In this document: positions 23,346 to 34,931 of the stretch, one piece after another
Layout: each line of letters starts with the position of its first letter
Numbering within the stretch: the stretch's first letter is position 1
Assembly: GCA_014218235.1 (NCBI GenBank)
Contig: CM024753.1
Location: 9,295,146 to 9,359,145, forward strand
DNA from: Colocasia esculenta
Taxonomy: Eukaryota; Streptophyta; Magnoliopsida; Alismatales; Araceae
Length of the DNA: 64,000 bases
Direction: 5' to 3'
The notes under the pieces: model-generated
Database searches by the model: none
Seen by the model: only the letters and a program-made list of their open reading frames with translations
Told to the model about the DNA's origin: nothing
Position numbers and translations under genes: made by a program

Positions 23346-23535
23346 GAGAAAGACTTCTTACACTTTCACATTACATTTTAAGTGTAAAGTGTAATGTGAC
23401 TAGGCAATATATCCATGTGACATCCAACAATTGGATGGCCACTTTTATCACTCCTCATGGAAGGAGTGCCACATGAATTTTTACCTAGTTACATTGCACT
23501 TAAAGTGCAATGTGAAAATACAATAAATCTTTCTC
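23346..23535. mobile_element. MITE with perfect 9-bp target duplication (Mutator-like)
   Basis: TCAAATTTA flanks both ends exactly (23337-23345 and 23536-23544). The terminal inverted repeat starts GAGAAAGACTTCTTAC on the left and GAGAAAGATTTATTG on the right (reverse complement), with an inner palindrome around ACATTTTAAGTGTAAAGTGT. The 9-bp duplication assigns this small family to the Mutator superfamily. Confidence 0.8.
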
Positions 23536-23600
23536 TCAAATTTAAAGCAGCTTGTGTTTCCTCTCTTCTTGCTCTTTTTACTGGAGCGGGGTTCTGTGCC

Positions 23601-24033
23601 TGGAGCCCCACTTTTTATCGGCTGATCGGATAATTTTCTTATCCGGCTAGTGCCGGAATTGGCTGGGGCGTGCGGTTGGATAAAAATTGACTCACTTAAC
23701 CGGGATTTAAGTATTTCCCCTGTCCTGATGCGTGGGAATCAATGTCAAGCATCTCAATTTCACAAACTTTCGATCCATCTCAATTTCACAATGTCGAGCA
23801 TAACTGAATTGAATAGACGTCCAACTCGAATCGAATGGGTCGGTTCGTTTCGATTTTTTGAGTTGGACTAAAATTTAAACACTCTTGTCTGGAGTCTCAC
23901 TTTTTATCCAATTGATCGGATAAAATTTTTACACAGTTAATGCCGGGATTGGTTAGGGCGCATGGCTGGATAAAAAATTTACTCAGTTAACGGGGATTTA
24001 AATATTTCCCCCGTGCCTGATGCGTGGGAATCA
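23601..24033. repeat. pair of about 143-bp direct repeats
   Basis: 23601-23741 and 23890-24033 are diverged direct copies. Both begin TGGAG, contain ACTTTTTATC and GATCGGATAA, and end GATGCGTGGGAATCA. The TG start and CA end together with the 148-bp interior would fit a miniature LTR element, but no primer-binding site or target duplication is visible. A plain duplication is equally possible. Confidence 0.6.
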
Positions 24034-24208
24034 GCATGGATAAACTTCAAAAATAATGAAAGAGAGACATTTTGGTTTGCTCTTGTTTCCCGTCTGAGAA
24101 AGAAGAAATATAAATCGAGCACAAACTTGGCATTTTACACGGCCTCGGAGTTACCACTCAAGAAGCGGTTTAGTAGATGAAGCCTTATATGTACACCATG
24201 ATTTTAGA

Positions 24209-24289
24209 TGTTGTTTGATATTGAGATAAATCGAAAAATAAATTGAGAATATCGTCACCCTATTCTCAATTTATCTCGATACCAAACAT
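24209..24289. mobile_element. short hairpin MITE
   Basis: About 75-80 bp able to fold almost completely on itself: TGTTTGATATTGAGATAAAT on the left pairs with ATTTATCTCGATACCAAACA on the right, with an inner AATTGAGAATA / TATTCTCAATT stem. Similar in type to 59491-59610. Confidence 0.6.
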
Positions 24290-24896
24290 GGGTGAAGATC
24301 TTATAAATAAATTCTTAGGTTAGTGTAGGTCATTTCCATCCACCGCCCCCAACCAAAATAAAAGTTTATATTTGAGCTTTCGAAATGTAAGAGAGCAGTT
24401 TATTATTACCCAACCATTTTCCTTTTATCTGGCGTCTTGCTATCTCACATATTTCTTCACTTCACTAGAACGTTACCATAACGTTGTATTGCCACCTGAG
24501 CCGATTACTTTCACTTTCGTGGAAACTCATTTTAAAAAACAAAGAGAAATCCTTACTTCTCTATACATAGTAAAAATGTCCGTCTAAAATTATTTATCAC
24601 TCTCATATATATATTTGTCGTTTTTAACAGAAAAGTATTTTTTTACTATCCGTCCAAATGAAAAGTAAATATTTCATGCCAATGAGAACAGCGTTTTGAA
24701 GAAAAATCAACATATATCCCTTAACGTCTACATTATCATTTTTTCTAAAAAAGGTTAATTACATATTTTAACAATTTTAATATTCATGTCTTGAAACAAC
24801 TGATTCCCAAACCAAACCAAAAAAAAAAAGAATATTACGAACCAATCTTTCCGAGATTGCCTCTGCTTCCCTCTCCTCCTTGGATCACCAACGCTC

Positions 24897-25020
24897 ATCT
24901 TTTTTTATGTAAGGAGTAACCCAGTCCTGTGTGCAGGCTCAAGAATTTTCCAAAGTCGGGACTCGACAATCTCTACTTTCCGTCATCCGTGTACTCATAT
25001 TGTCCTATCCTATTTGACCT
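24897..25020 (-). mobile_element. truncated SINE copy
   Basis: Homologous to the 3' part of the SINE at 29613-29874: shared words include a T run at the left, AACCC, GGCTCA, ACTCATATTG in place of ACCCATATTG, and CTACTTT. The tRNA-like head is missing, so the copy is 5'-truncated. It lies about 600 bp upstream of the lipid transfer protein gene. Confidence 0.5.
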
Positions 25021-25508
25021 TTATGTTCAACTGCAAACTTCTGAATTCCTGCTATGTTCCCCATAAAAATGTCAACATCTCGACCTTATAAAGACGTTAG
25101 CATTACTCTAACCGGAGGCACAAGCCAATCAAGCTTTGACCAAGCTTTTGAGGACCGAAACATGGACAAGCCATGGCGTCCCAAAGAAGCTCTTTGTTCT
25201 TTTTTTTTTCCCCAATTACTTCTCTTCTTATTGATGACCTCGAAATAGTATGTCTGGAACCGAGTTGTGTGTTGGAGGCCGTCAATCTACTCATGAGTAA
25301 CGCCCTTCATTCCTACCCTGACACAACAAGTGGTTGCTTGAGGAACTTATATTTGAAAATCTCTGTTAGGTGAGAGCCATAACAAACACCTTCAACATAT
25401 ATGCCAAGGATCTGCAAAAGGTCCAATATGGTTAAACCCACGTATCTACCTCACGTGTAGATCACCTACCTGGACACCCCATAACAAGCAGTTCAACACT
25501 ATGGAACC

Positions 25509-25516
25509 TATATAAA
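25509..25516 (+). promoter_or_regulatory. TATA box of the lipid transfer protein gene
   Basis: TATATAAA lies about 112 bases upstream of the ATG at 25628, leaving room for a start site near 25540 and a short 5' leader. It is the only well-placed TATA sequence in the region. Confidence 0.65.
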
Positions 25517-25627
25517 TGTCCTGTCAGCAATTGCCCCGAAGACATCACAGCACAAGTTCCCCAGGAAACCAGAGGCCTCAGAGCAAGAAGGAAGAGTTGA
25601 GAGAGATTAGCATCAACATTTCTGAGA

Positions 25628-26644
25628 ATGGAAGTGGGAAGATTACTGTCCTTGTTTTGCTTGCTGGCCCTGGCTGTGTTAGCATCCGAGTCCCAAGCTC
25701 AGGACACCTCATGCCTGAACCAGCTTGTCCCCTGTCTGGACTATGTCAGTTCAGACAAGGCTCCTCCAAGCAGCTGCTGTGACCCACTGAAATCACTCAT
25801 CAAGTCGGACCCCCAGTGCCTCTGCAGCATGCTGGGCAACAAGTCCTTGACTCGGCAGGCCGGTGTCAACATGACTCAGGCCAAGGGCTGCCCTCCAGGT
25901 GTGGGGTTAATGTCAGCCCCACTTCATGTTCAGGTAAGCTTGTGATCTTCTCTCCATTCCCACATCATCAGTTTTTCCACCTCCTAGATGGCTAGATCAA
26001 TCCAAGTCCAACCAGGAACCAGCCAGCTTTGCAATATAGTTTAGACTCATTCCTATGCTCACCACATTAAGGACAATAAATCCTAACAAAGAAAATCACC
26101 TAGTCAGATGCACAAATTTCATGTGTGATAACTCATGTTGGTCTGTGTGCCATGGTTGCTATCTGGCAGCAGCATACATGGTGTACCCACCACGCACTGC
26201 CATACAATCTTGTCTCTAGGTGGGGCAAAGAGAAGTAGAATTACCTGCACTTGATTCATGTAATCTTCTTATACAGCCAAAGCTTTGGACACTTCCAAGT
26301 AGTAGATATTGGTCAGCTTGCAACCATGAATGTCAACTGGCAATTGACTTAACATGGAAGACCTCCCCCATTGATGGAGAATGCAGAATAATAAGCTTGC
26401 AATAGAATTCATAAAAGAGACCCACTAGAGATGGGAGAGCAAAAAGATGGAAAGTCTAATATAACCATAAATATACATGACAACAGAAACATTGTTCTTC
26501 TCTTCTTGGTCTGATGGCTCACCAACTTGTGCAGGTTTAACCTCATCAAACCCTGGGACATCAAGCTCTGCTAGCAAGTCATCTCTTGTGAAGATATCAT
26601 TCGTGGTTGCTTTGTTGGTCGTCGCTCAGATATTTCTTGCATGA
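25628..26644 (+). CDS. GPI-anchored non-specific lipid transfer protein (LTPG type), one frameshift
   Basis: Two exons, 25628-25933 and 26535-26644, with a GT-AG intron in the position usual for LTPG genes. Residues 1-24 are a signal peptide ending SQA. The eight-cysteine motif then reads C-x6-C-x13-CC-x12-CxC-x25-C-x8-C once one missing base near 25888 (GGCTGCCC for a likely GGCCTGCCC) is allowed for. Exon 2 encodes a serine-rich spacer (TSSNPGTSSSASKSS) and a hydrophobic tail ending AQIFLA, as for a GPI signal. The corrected length is 417 bases (138 residues). Family members bind lipids and export wax or cutin monomers at the outer face of the plasma membrane. As written the reading frame loses its last two cysteines and GPI tail; a sequence error is more likely than loss of function. 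Confidence 0.9.
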
Positions 26645-27009
26645 AGCAGCATACCATCCTGAGGGATATATTTGTCTGTAACTTACATACTAGTACATAA
26701 TGATGTTCTGTCATTTGTATCTGTTAAAGGTTTTTTACTGGGATAAATAAGCACCTTTCCATCTATAAATTGTTTGAGCAAAGATGTCTTTCTAATGCAT
26801 GGAAATTTTCTATCCAGTACCAAAGACCTTTTTTAGCACTTTCAAATAATCCACACAAGGAAGGCAATCATCTGAGAGCACAAGCCAAAGGAAATGAACA
26901 AAGAAGTAAAGACACATCTTGAACTAAAGAAGACGGATATAATGGAACATCCAAATCGGAAGTCAAACCTATCAGGTAGATAGCACATTTAAATAGGGAA
27001 TATCAAATC
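26645..27009. other. space between convergent genes
   Basis: Only 365 bp separate the two stop codons, so this must hold both 3' untranslated regions. Candidate polyadenylation words include GGGATAAATAAG near 26745. Confidence 0.5.
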
Positions 27010-28154
27010 CTAAACCTTATCTTGCATATAGGCAGACACAAACAAGACCAAAGCACCAGCTGAAAGACCTAACAACAACCCAGAAGGAACAAGTTTGCGG
27101 GTGGCTGCCAACCTTATGCCTGTAAACAAATGAAGGGAAAGAGAGAAAGTGAGCTCATGAGTCTGAGTTGAATATAACTAGCAAGCAACCAAAACGTGAG
27201 GATTAGTTCATCTAATCAAAGGCAAGGAGAAGAAGGGATGGCAGACCGAAGACAGCTGAAAAAAGGGCGGCACTTCCGAATCCAAGTGCATCGCCTGCAG
27301 CCTTCGTCTCCGGGTTTTGCATTAGATAGTAGGCCTGCCACCCACAGACAGCTGTTTAACAACATACACAAACAAGAAGGATCCCTTTTTTTAATTTTGT
27401 CTTTTGGATCTACTGGAGCACACAATCTGAAACAGCGGAAAATATGAAACCAGAACAAGTATTACAAACTCCTACGCAAATCTCGGGGCTCCAAACAGTG
27501 ATCCAAATCTTAACAGTGCAGAGAGAGCATAAGAACAGATGTCATCCGTAGCAGGCTTTATATTATGAATAAAAAACAAGTTCTTTTAACTAATTACATC
27601 AATTGTATCAGAAAGATGGCGAGAGGAATGTGGCTATTAGAAGAACTCTATTAACCAATTTGGAAACATAATAGAAATTAGGCGCACATGTGCATTCTAC
27701 TTACAGCAGCCATAAGAGCTGCACCAGTGAGTCCCCCAGCGATCGACCCCTTGCTGCCGGATCTAGCATCTGCAGGTTGCAACAAGATAAGGCAAAACAT
27801 ACGAGATTCTGGGTCCAACACTTGGGAGGGCGAGATCATCGGGGATGGGAGGGACTCACAGGCAAAGAGGCCGCCGCCGAGGAGGAGGGTCCCGTACACC
27901 GCGGAGGCGGCGGGCGCGAGCTCGGCGACGGGCGGCAGCGAAGCGCAGCGGACGGACAGGTAAGGGGCCGAACGGATTGCGACGCCGCCAGCCTTCTTCC
28001 TATCCAGGACAACGAGAGGGAGTGGGTTCAGGGAGGAAAGGCGGCGGGTCCTGTTGGCCCGTGGGAAAGAGGGTGAGCCGAGAGGGGAGCGGGTGCCGGC
28101 GCCGGCGAGGCAGCATCGTGGTGATGGTGCGAGAAGAAGCGACGACGCCGACAT
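27010..28154 (-). CDS. FATTY ACID EXPORT (FAX4-like), plastid TMEM14-domain protein
   Basis: Four exons on the minus strand: 28154-27860, 27769-27705, 27334-27247, 27119-27010; 558 bases, 185 residues, open throughout. The ATG at 28154 starts MSASSLLLAP. The first 75 or so residues are serine- and arginine-rich, as in a plastid transit peptide. The TMEM14 fold follows: SAVYGTLLLGGGLFA, ARSGSKGSIAGGLTGA, a YYLMQNPETKAAGDALGFG segment, IRLAATRKLVPSG, and a last helix ending SAYMQDKV. FAX proteins sit in the plastid envelope and are thought to move fatty acids out of the plastid. Small size and transit peptide suit FAX4. The exon 3 donor (GTCTGC) is weak but keeps the frame and the conserved FGIRL junction. 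Convergent with the LTPG gene. Confidence 0.9.
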
Positions 28155-28967
28155 CCTCGTTAAGTTGACGAGCCTGCGATCGCTTTCGCACCCGGAAAAG
28201 GCGTGTTCTTGCCTGAACAGGGGGAGCAACAAAAAGTAGATGTCTTAAAATCCCCCTTTTTTGCCCTTTCTAGTCAACCTGAAAAAATGGTTTTTTAGAT
28301 TTTTTTTTTGTTTTCGTAATATTTTACAACTGATTTTTTGCTCTCCGTAACTTGACTAATAGTCTTACACTAAAAAATCTTAACTTAATTTTTCTTAGAA
28401 GCGGGTCCTTTTAGTTGATGATATGGTTCGTTCCAACCTAACTTGCAGATGTAGTGGGTGGGACCACTTCGTCCTCGAGAGAAATTTGAGTAGAGAGTCT
28501 AATGATGGAGAACAAGTTTTTGCTCGGTTCACTCCATCTCAATTTACATAGAAATTTGTCTTGATGTGATTTTAGAGACAACTATCTAACGATCAAGTTA
28601 GTGAAGTGGAGAAGAGTAGCTAAAAGTGGAGAGAGAGAGAGAGAGAGAGTTGTCTGCATCTAGAGATGACAACTGACTAGGATCTACTTATGTTTTTTGA
28701 GATTCTTTTGAAGCCGTCTCTGATAGGAAAAATCTCATTTCGGATATGAGATTTCTCCCCCTCAATGGAGGAACTCAAAGTGCTGTTGGTGTCACTTCTA
28801 GATCTTCAGTGGGTCTTGTTGGGCCTAGCATGTGGTAGGGATCTATGGCCCGTGTTGGGTCGGACCCAAAGCCCTATCAATTGGTAATAGAGAGACTTCT
28901 TTTTAAGGGCAAAAACACCTATTAATAAATTAGGTCCAAAACTAGGCAGTCAAGTTTTAGGGACTAA
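28155..28967. other. upstream region of the FAX-like gene and intergenic DNA
   Basis: AT-rich with a (GA)n run at about 28626-28650. No further gene seen. Confidence 0.4.
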
Positions 28968-29233
28968 GGCACCGTTTGGGATCCCCTAATGGGGATTTCA
29001 CTTTTGCAAAATCACCAACTTTGAAAAAGCTCACTCTAACCAGCTTTTCAATCCCAAAAGCCAAGGCACAATGATGACCCTTTTTCTCTCTATCTCTCTC
29101 CTCTCTCTCAAAATCTCTTTTTATAAAATCTAAAAGCTATTTTCTTTGTTTGCTAAGTAGAGGGAGAAAAAGGGGATTTTCAATCATTCAATGATTGAAA
29201 TCCCCCCCCTCAAAAGCAATACCAAACAATGCC
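28968..29233. mobile_element. Tourist-like MITE, TAA target duplication
   Basis: Ends GGCACCGTTTGGGAT and, in reverse complement, GGCATTGTTTGGTAT, flanked by TAA on both sides (28965-28967 and 29234-29236). Size 266 bp. Same family type as 13242-13607. Confidence 0.75.
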
Positions 29234-29612
29234 TAAAAGGAAATTGCAAAACAATCTTCCTTGACCCTGTAATTATTTAGTTAATTGAGCCCCTTAACCT
29301 AATAACCAATCTCAATATGTTGCATGGCTTTTTACTAGTGAAATAACTACAAAATGCCATGCAACTACTAGAAGCTGATAACAATGAAAAATTCAACTTC
29401 CTTTGCCTGCATAGGATCAGCGATTTGAATTTTCAAATGGTTCAAACAACTATAGTAAGTAGCACCATTAAGAGACAAGAAGACCAATAAGCGGATACAG
29501 TATCCCACAAGTGTTTGCCCTACTACAACCCCATGGTGGAGTTTAATGGCCATCAATGAGATGTTCCTTTGTGGACAATAACGGGAGAATAAGGAGTAGA
29601 TTCCATACAAGA

Positions 29613-29874
29613 TTTTTTTTTTTTATATAACGAGGGAATCCCGCCCCGTGTGGTTTTGTGGGCTCAGGGATTGATGTTCATGAACTCCAAGGTCAGGACT
29701 TGGCAGCTCCTACTTTTCATATACCCATATTGCACTTACCTCACTTGATCGGAAAAACTCCAGATTTACACACATCGAGGATTGCATGTAAATCAGGTAA
29801 ACCCCCTCAGGAATCGAACTCGAGACCTCTTACTTTTGAGTAAGAGTTCTAACCGATCGACCCAACTGGGGTCC
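29613..29874 (-). mobile_element. tRNA-derived SINE
   Basis: Read on the minus strand, the head starts GGACCCCAGTTGGGTCGATC. It has an A-box-like TGGGTCGATCGGTTAGA and a B box GAGTTCGATTCC. About 190 bp of tRNA-unrelated body follow, and the copy ends in a poly-A tail (T run at 29613-29624 on the plus strand). These are the defining parts of a tRNA-class SINE. A second, truncated copy lies at 24897-25020. The target duplication was not found. Confidence 0.75.
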
Positions 29875-30145
29875 TCTTTTGTGCGCATGCCCCTTGTTCC
29901 TACTTGTGGCTCGTATCGAGAGTTTCCCTTACATGAGGCTAATTATATATACAAGATGATTGTTGAAGGGACTACAATTCAAAGGAGGAGAGCAGAAATT
30001 TATGTCAATTTAACTTCAGTATAGGAGAATTTTTTCATTAAAACTATGAAAAAGGACTCTCTTTTGTGCGCATGCCCCTTGTTCCTACTTGTGGCTCGTA
30101 TCGAGAGTTTCCCTTGCATGAGACTAATTATATATAGACAAGATT
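29875..30145. repeat. pair of about 84-bp direct repeats
   Basis: 29875-29957 and 30060-30145 share TCTTTTGTGCGCATGCCCC at the start and almost all of the sequence up to TATATA. The first copy starts exactly at the 5' end of the SINE head, so the duplication and the SINE insertion may be linked. Confidence 0.75.
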
Positions 30146-31013
30146 TCATCCCATATTTTTAACCTCTACACCAGTTACACAGTGGCATGGTCGTGTCGTA
30201 GTATGTTTGGAGATTTGAGAGCCCCGACACGGTACGATAAAATTGATCGATTATTTTTTTAATAAATACTTCAGACGTCAAACAGATCAAAATTAAAATC
30301 AATTGATCATTTTTTTTATGATCGATTTTTGTCGAGATAATAGTCAGATCTATAATCTATTTGATCTTCAAAAAAAGAGGAAAATCGATCGATTGACTTG
30401 ACATTTTCGATCGACCAATTGATACAATATGGATCATACCATGCCACAAAAAATACGACATGATTGATCAGCGTGATATAACCAATCTTACTCTACATCA
30501 CATTTTGAATTCTCTTAAAAATCTCACTCCAAAAATATTTAAATTTTAAGTTCTAGACTTCTACTATATAGAGATAGTCTTTTAGGGACACTTAAGAGTC
30601 ACATGGTGGATATGATAATTTGTTTCGTTAGATTGTATAATTGGATCTGTCTTAAATACAGTGCTTAATCGACTAGTTAATTAAGTAAATCGATATTTGG
30701 GGTATACCAATTGTGTATTATCAAATTAAAAATGAAAAATAGTGTATTATAGTATCTCAGGATTATTCATCCAACGTGAAATAATACAACTATCAAATCG
30801 ACTATAACATATTACACACACGAGAAAGAGTAGAAATCTTAGACGTATATTTATTCTAAGCTCTTGTTTTGTTCTATCCTTGAAAGGGGCTTAATCCAAT
30901 GTATTTTTTTAGTTCTGAAGTGGTCTAATAGTTAGTCTTCTATGTACACTAAAATTGTTGTGGTAGAAAGAAGTTGTTGTACAGGCTCTGAAAATATGTT
31001 TTGAATGATTAAT
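30146..31013. other. AT-rich intergenic DNA
   Basis: Contains words such as CGACACGGTACGAT near 30220. No gene seen. Confidence 0.4.
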
Positions 31014-31249
31014 AAAATATTTAAATTTTATCATAAAAATATGTTTGAGTAATTAACTTAACATTATCTGAAAATATATTTTAAGTAATCACCATAACAA
31101 CAAAGTTTCAAAGTAATCAATAAAGAATAACAAAATATTTAAAATTTTATCATAATTTTTTTGAGTAATTAACTTATAAACAATATCCAAAAATATGTTT
31201 TAAGCAATCACCATAAAACATAATTTCAAAGTAATCAATAAAAACATCT
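31014..31249. repeat. two-copy tandem repeat, 118-bp unit
   Basis: Copies at 31014-31131 and 31132-31249, both opening AAAATATTTAAA and closing near CAAAGTAATCAATAAA, with scattered differences. Confidence 0.75.
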
Positions 31250-31681
31250 AAACTAAACACTTGAGAAGAATAACTGAACATCTAAGTCACAAAATTAGTT
31301 AATCATCTAAATGGTTAACAAAATAATAAGTTATCGAACCATCTAAGTATATATCATGAAAATGACTAAGTGTTGAGCGTATAAAATCTTCGGAACATCT
31401 AAGTATGTATCAAAATATTTAAAGTTTGACTAAATTTTTCTTAATTCATCTTATGGAACATCTTAGTTGCTTAAGATCATCAGTCAAAATTTTCTAAATA
31501 AAAAATATTTAAAATAACATTTAGATATTTCATAATCTCAATTATATTCGAATATTACTTCAAATATTTAAATATCATTAACTCCATATGCAAATATCAC
31601 TTTCGATATTCGAACATTTGGTGGATAAATTTCAAACATCTTTCTCATATTTGAATATCATTTTTAGATATTGTGAGCAAT

Positions 31682-31797
31682 AATCGAATGTTTTTGGGTA
31701 AATTAATTAGAAGTTCCTATTAGATATTTGACTTATTATAATCGAATATTTCTTGGGCAAATTAATTAGAAGTTTATATTAGATATTTGACTTATTT
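31682..31797. repeat. two-copy tandem repeat, 58-bp unit
   Basis: Copies at 31682-31739 and 31740-31797, both starting AATCGAAT and containing AAATTAATTAGAAGTT and TTAGATATTTGACTTAT. Confidence 0.85.
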
Positions 31798-31812
31798 TCT
31801 AGTCCTAACAGA

Positions 31813-31890
31813 ACTGTAATTATTATAGTAAGTGTTATCCCTTATTATAATATACGTTAAAGTTGTTACAGTAAGCACTTCTCTTATTAC
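31813..31890. repeat. remnant of the 22-bp GTTACAGTAAG repeat family
   Basis: Four successive units of 21-22 bp beginning ATTATAGTAAG, ATTATAATATACG, GTTACAGTAAGC and ATTACAGTAAG. This is the same unit type as in the palindrome at 8952-11411, about 20 kb away. Confidence 0.6.
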
Positions 31891-32889
31891 AGTAAGAGAC
31901 TGTTAATTAATTTGTCCTATTTTTTTTAGATATCATGCGTAATATTCGAATACTATATAAGATGCTATCTTCGATATTTAAATCTACCTTCTAATATCTA
32001 AACCCAGTTCTTGATATTCAAATATTGACTTTAGTGTCTATATTTCATACGTGATATATCTCAAAATCAAATGATGAACAATTTGATTAATTGGATGATT
32101 TTGGAATTTATGTCTCATTTAGCTTGATAATAACTTCGTCGAAATAGTTAAATAAGGAAATTTATAAACTGTGAAGAGAGATGATCTTGAGTCTTCTTGT
32201 AGACTGTTGAATGATGCCTAATGGTAGGGATGCTACAAGCTTGCTAGGGTAAAGTTTGCACAAAGTAGACCATGCATCAAGGGTGCTCAGGGGACTTGCC
32301 CTAGGGATCACCCTCCCTCCAATACTTAAATCAATGGTGTAGGCAAAAGCAATTATAAGGGGAGGCGACTCATCATTCTCAACTAGTAAAAAAAGGAGTA
32401 GAAACTTGGGGTTTCTTATCATCATCGGAGGGCGTAACCAGTGTTTTATAGATGCCAACTCTATTTCCACGCTGGGATATGGTGGCCAACATGAGCATGT
32501 CGTGGAGCAGGTGGGCGGCGACATGGCTCTGACGACCCTTTGAGAGGCCACATCCTTTGTACAAGAATGTCATGATGCCTTTTTTAGGAAAAATATTCTT
32601 AGGGAATGATGTCCTGCTCCCATAGGGTAAATAATCATAGGGCACACCCACCTTTTGTCCTCATATGTCTCATTGTCCTTTTATGGGAATGCATGTTCAT
32701 GTTTTGTAGTCGATTAGGAACTAGCCCAAGCCTTGCTCTTCCCAGGCATGAGATTACTCGGGCGATTCCACCCCTCTCAATCTTTATCCATCTAGGGGTT
32801 ATGTATCGGTCCTCGCCGTTCAAACCGTTAACCTAATAACGAGCTTCACTCGACTCCGCCTCCGCGAACGAGCTGTAGCCTCGCAAGGG
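31891..32889. other. intergenic or decayed element sequence
   Basis: AT-rich to 32160, then more balanced in base content. Open frames on both strands overlap each other and match no family I know. Confidence 0.35.
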
Positions 32890-34931
32890 ATATCATTCAC
32901 ATGTATGTAGAAATATAAAGGAAACATCTCAAATATATATAAGATGCCACATCCCACAAATATTTACATAAAATATACATAGCCAGTTCTCAACTAGAGT
33001 CAAGTACAGAGTACAACAATCTGGGGCATACCTCGAGATGAACAGAAAGTAGAGATTACACTGCTGGTGGTGCAGACCCAACTCCACTACGGTGCGGCTC
33101 CGAACTTGACAAAGGACGAGAAGCCTACTGCTCTCCCTCACCTGAAAGGAGTAGGGGTGAGCCTCGCAAATCACTGGCTCAGTAGGGAAACTCCCCCAAA
33201 AGTCATACGGAACCAAACTCACAAAGTGTAGAAACAGGAAGCTACACTAGGCAATTTATAGAACTAGCTACGCATGATATTAAAGCTGTAAATAACATTT
33301 ATCTCATGCTATTAACAAAAATCAACCTTTAATAAATAAATGGCAAACCTCGTCCAAGTGTACGTGCTAAAGTAGAAAACATCACACTCGGGTCACGAAG
33401 ACTGGTTCGCGACACCAGCAACTGACCCGGACAAACCACACAAGACTACCTCTCAGTCTCGCAACCACAAACGAAAGGTCCAGCTACCGCTCCACTAGAA
33501 CAGCCAAGAAACTGTGGAGACAAACAACACCACTCCTGCAGACCACACTATCGCAGGCCTATGCCTGGCACCTTTAGGGACTCCGGCCCGAGCTCCCTAA
33601 AGTGAGGCACTGGAAAACAGGACTAGCTGGGGCCCAGTACATCTACTGGTGTCCGTAACCCCCAACCACGAGCTCGTTACAATCGACAAACACAAACTCT
33701 CACAAGTCGTTGTCCCTCTGCTGTCTTTCCCTCAGTTGGAAGTGCAACTCTACACAAGAGTGAGGATGTCGAGGAAGACGACACAGACCTCGACGGTACA
33801 CAAGTACTGGGACAAACCTCAAGCACCACGTGCCTGGCTCACACAAAACCTGGGGTACCCGACTGGAGAGGTAACCACGGTAGGTGTCGTACTACTCGCA
33901 CGCACACACAGACCACGTGAACACCGATGTCTTCGATCTCAACAAGTGTAGATGCACCGCTTACCATTTCCATAACAATAAATAAAGATAATCTGGTAAT
34001 CACTTAACCACGTAAAGACTGTTAGCCTCGGAAGCTAGAACGTGATAGGGTCAACCGTTGCCTTCAGAATGTGACGCCCCGATACGGGCGTTCTGAAGCA
34101 AAACGTGACGGGTCAGGTGTTGCGTTCTGAACGCGACACCCAGGTCCGTCGCCTTCACAGAAAGTGACCAGAATCTGAGGTTCCATCTCCGGAATCTCCA
34201 TGCAAGCCATGCTATCTTCTATAAAAAGCAATAATACATGTTCTAATCATTACACTAGCATGGTATCTACCATCTACAATGCATATATCAAGCTAAACAT
34301 GCTTAACCGGATCACATCACAAAGAGAAACAGGGTGGAATCCCCTACCTTCGCGAGATACGCGAAGAACGATGATAACCGGTGTTTCCCCCACTCCTTAC
34401 CACGTCCTCGAGGTGAGAGCACGCCAAAAATAGCTCCAACACCTCGAATCGTCCAAGAACCACGGCAAAACCTACTCTCCCTGGCCGAACAGAGCTTGTT
34501 GAGCTCTATTTGGCCGACCTAGGTTAATAGCCCCTCAACATTGAGAACGCGACGCACCCTGTCGTCACGACCTGAAAACGGTTGAGGCCGTCGCCTTCTC
34601 ATTGCTGACGCCAGCAAGCTTCCCAGTGCACACCATGCGGCAGGCATGCAGACGAAGACCCTCAAGCAACGGTTTCATTAACATGACGCCTTAGACCATC
34701 GCGTTCAGAATGCAACCCTCAGCTCTGTCGCGTTCACAGACAGAGAACCTGAGGGTGCTCTGGGCCTAATCTGTCGGCCCTTGAAGCCCCAAAATTTGCG
34801 TAAGCACCTAAAACACAAGCCACAAGCCACACACTGGCCACCACAATCACTAAACCTCGATCCGAACGGTCAATACGCTACAGGTTAGCTTTTGAGCCGA
34901 GGGTCTCTAGGCTATGATTGAGGTTGGTCAG
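32890..34931 (-). mobile_element. inverted chromovirus-type LTR remnant, split by the younger gypsy element
   Basis: On the minus strand, 33180-33110 reads TACTGAGCCAGTGATTTGCG ... TTTCAGGTGAG, the same layout as the R/U5 end of the gypsy LTR at 37440-37495. Further in, several words of the type GCGTTCTGAACGCGAC recur (34060-34160, 34530-34740), a pattern seen in long plant chromovirus LTRs. The remaining part should continue after 46968, where the host of the 12-kb insertion resumes. Its outer boundaries are not resolved. Confidence 0.5.

Noticed and set aside
32162..32836. Overlapping open frames of 60-130 codons on both strands
   Set aside because: They contradict each other, show no domain and lack splice or codon support.
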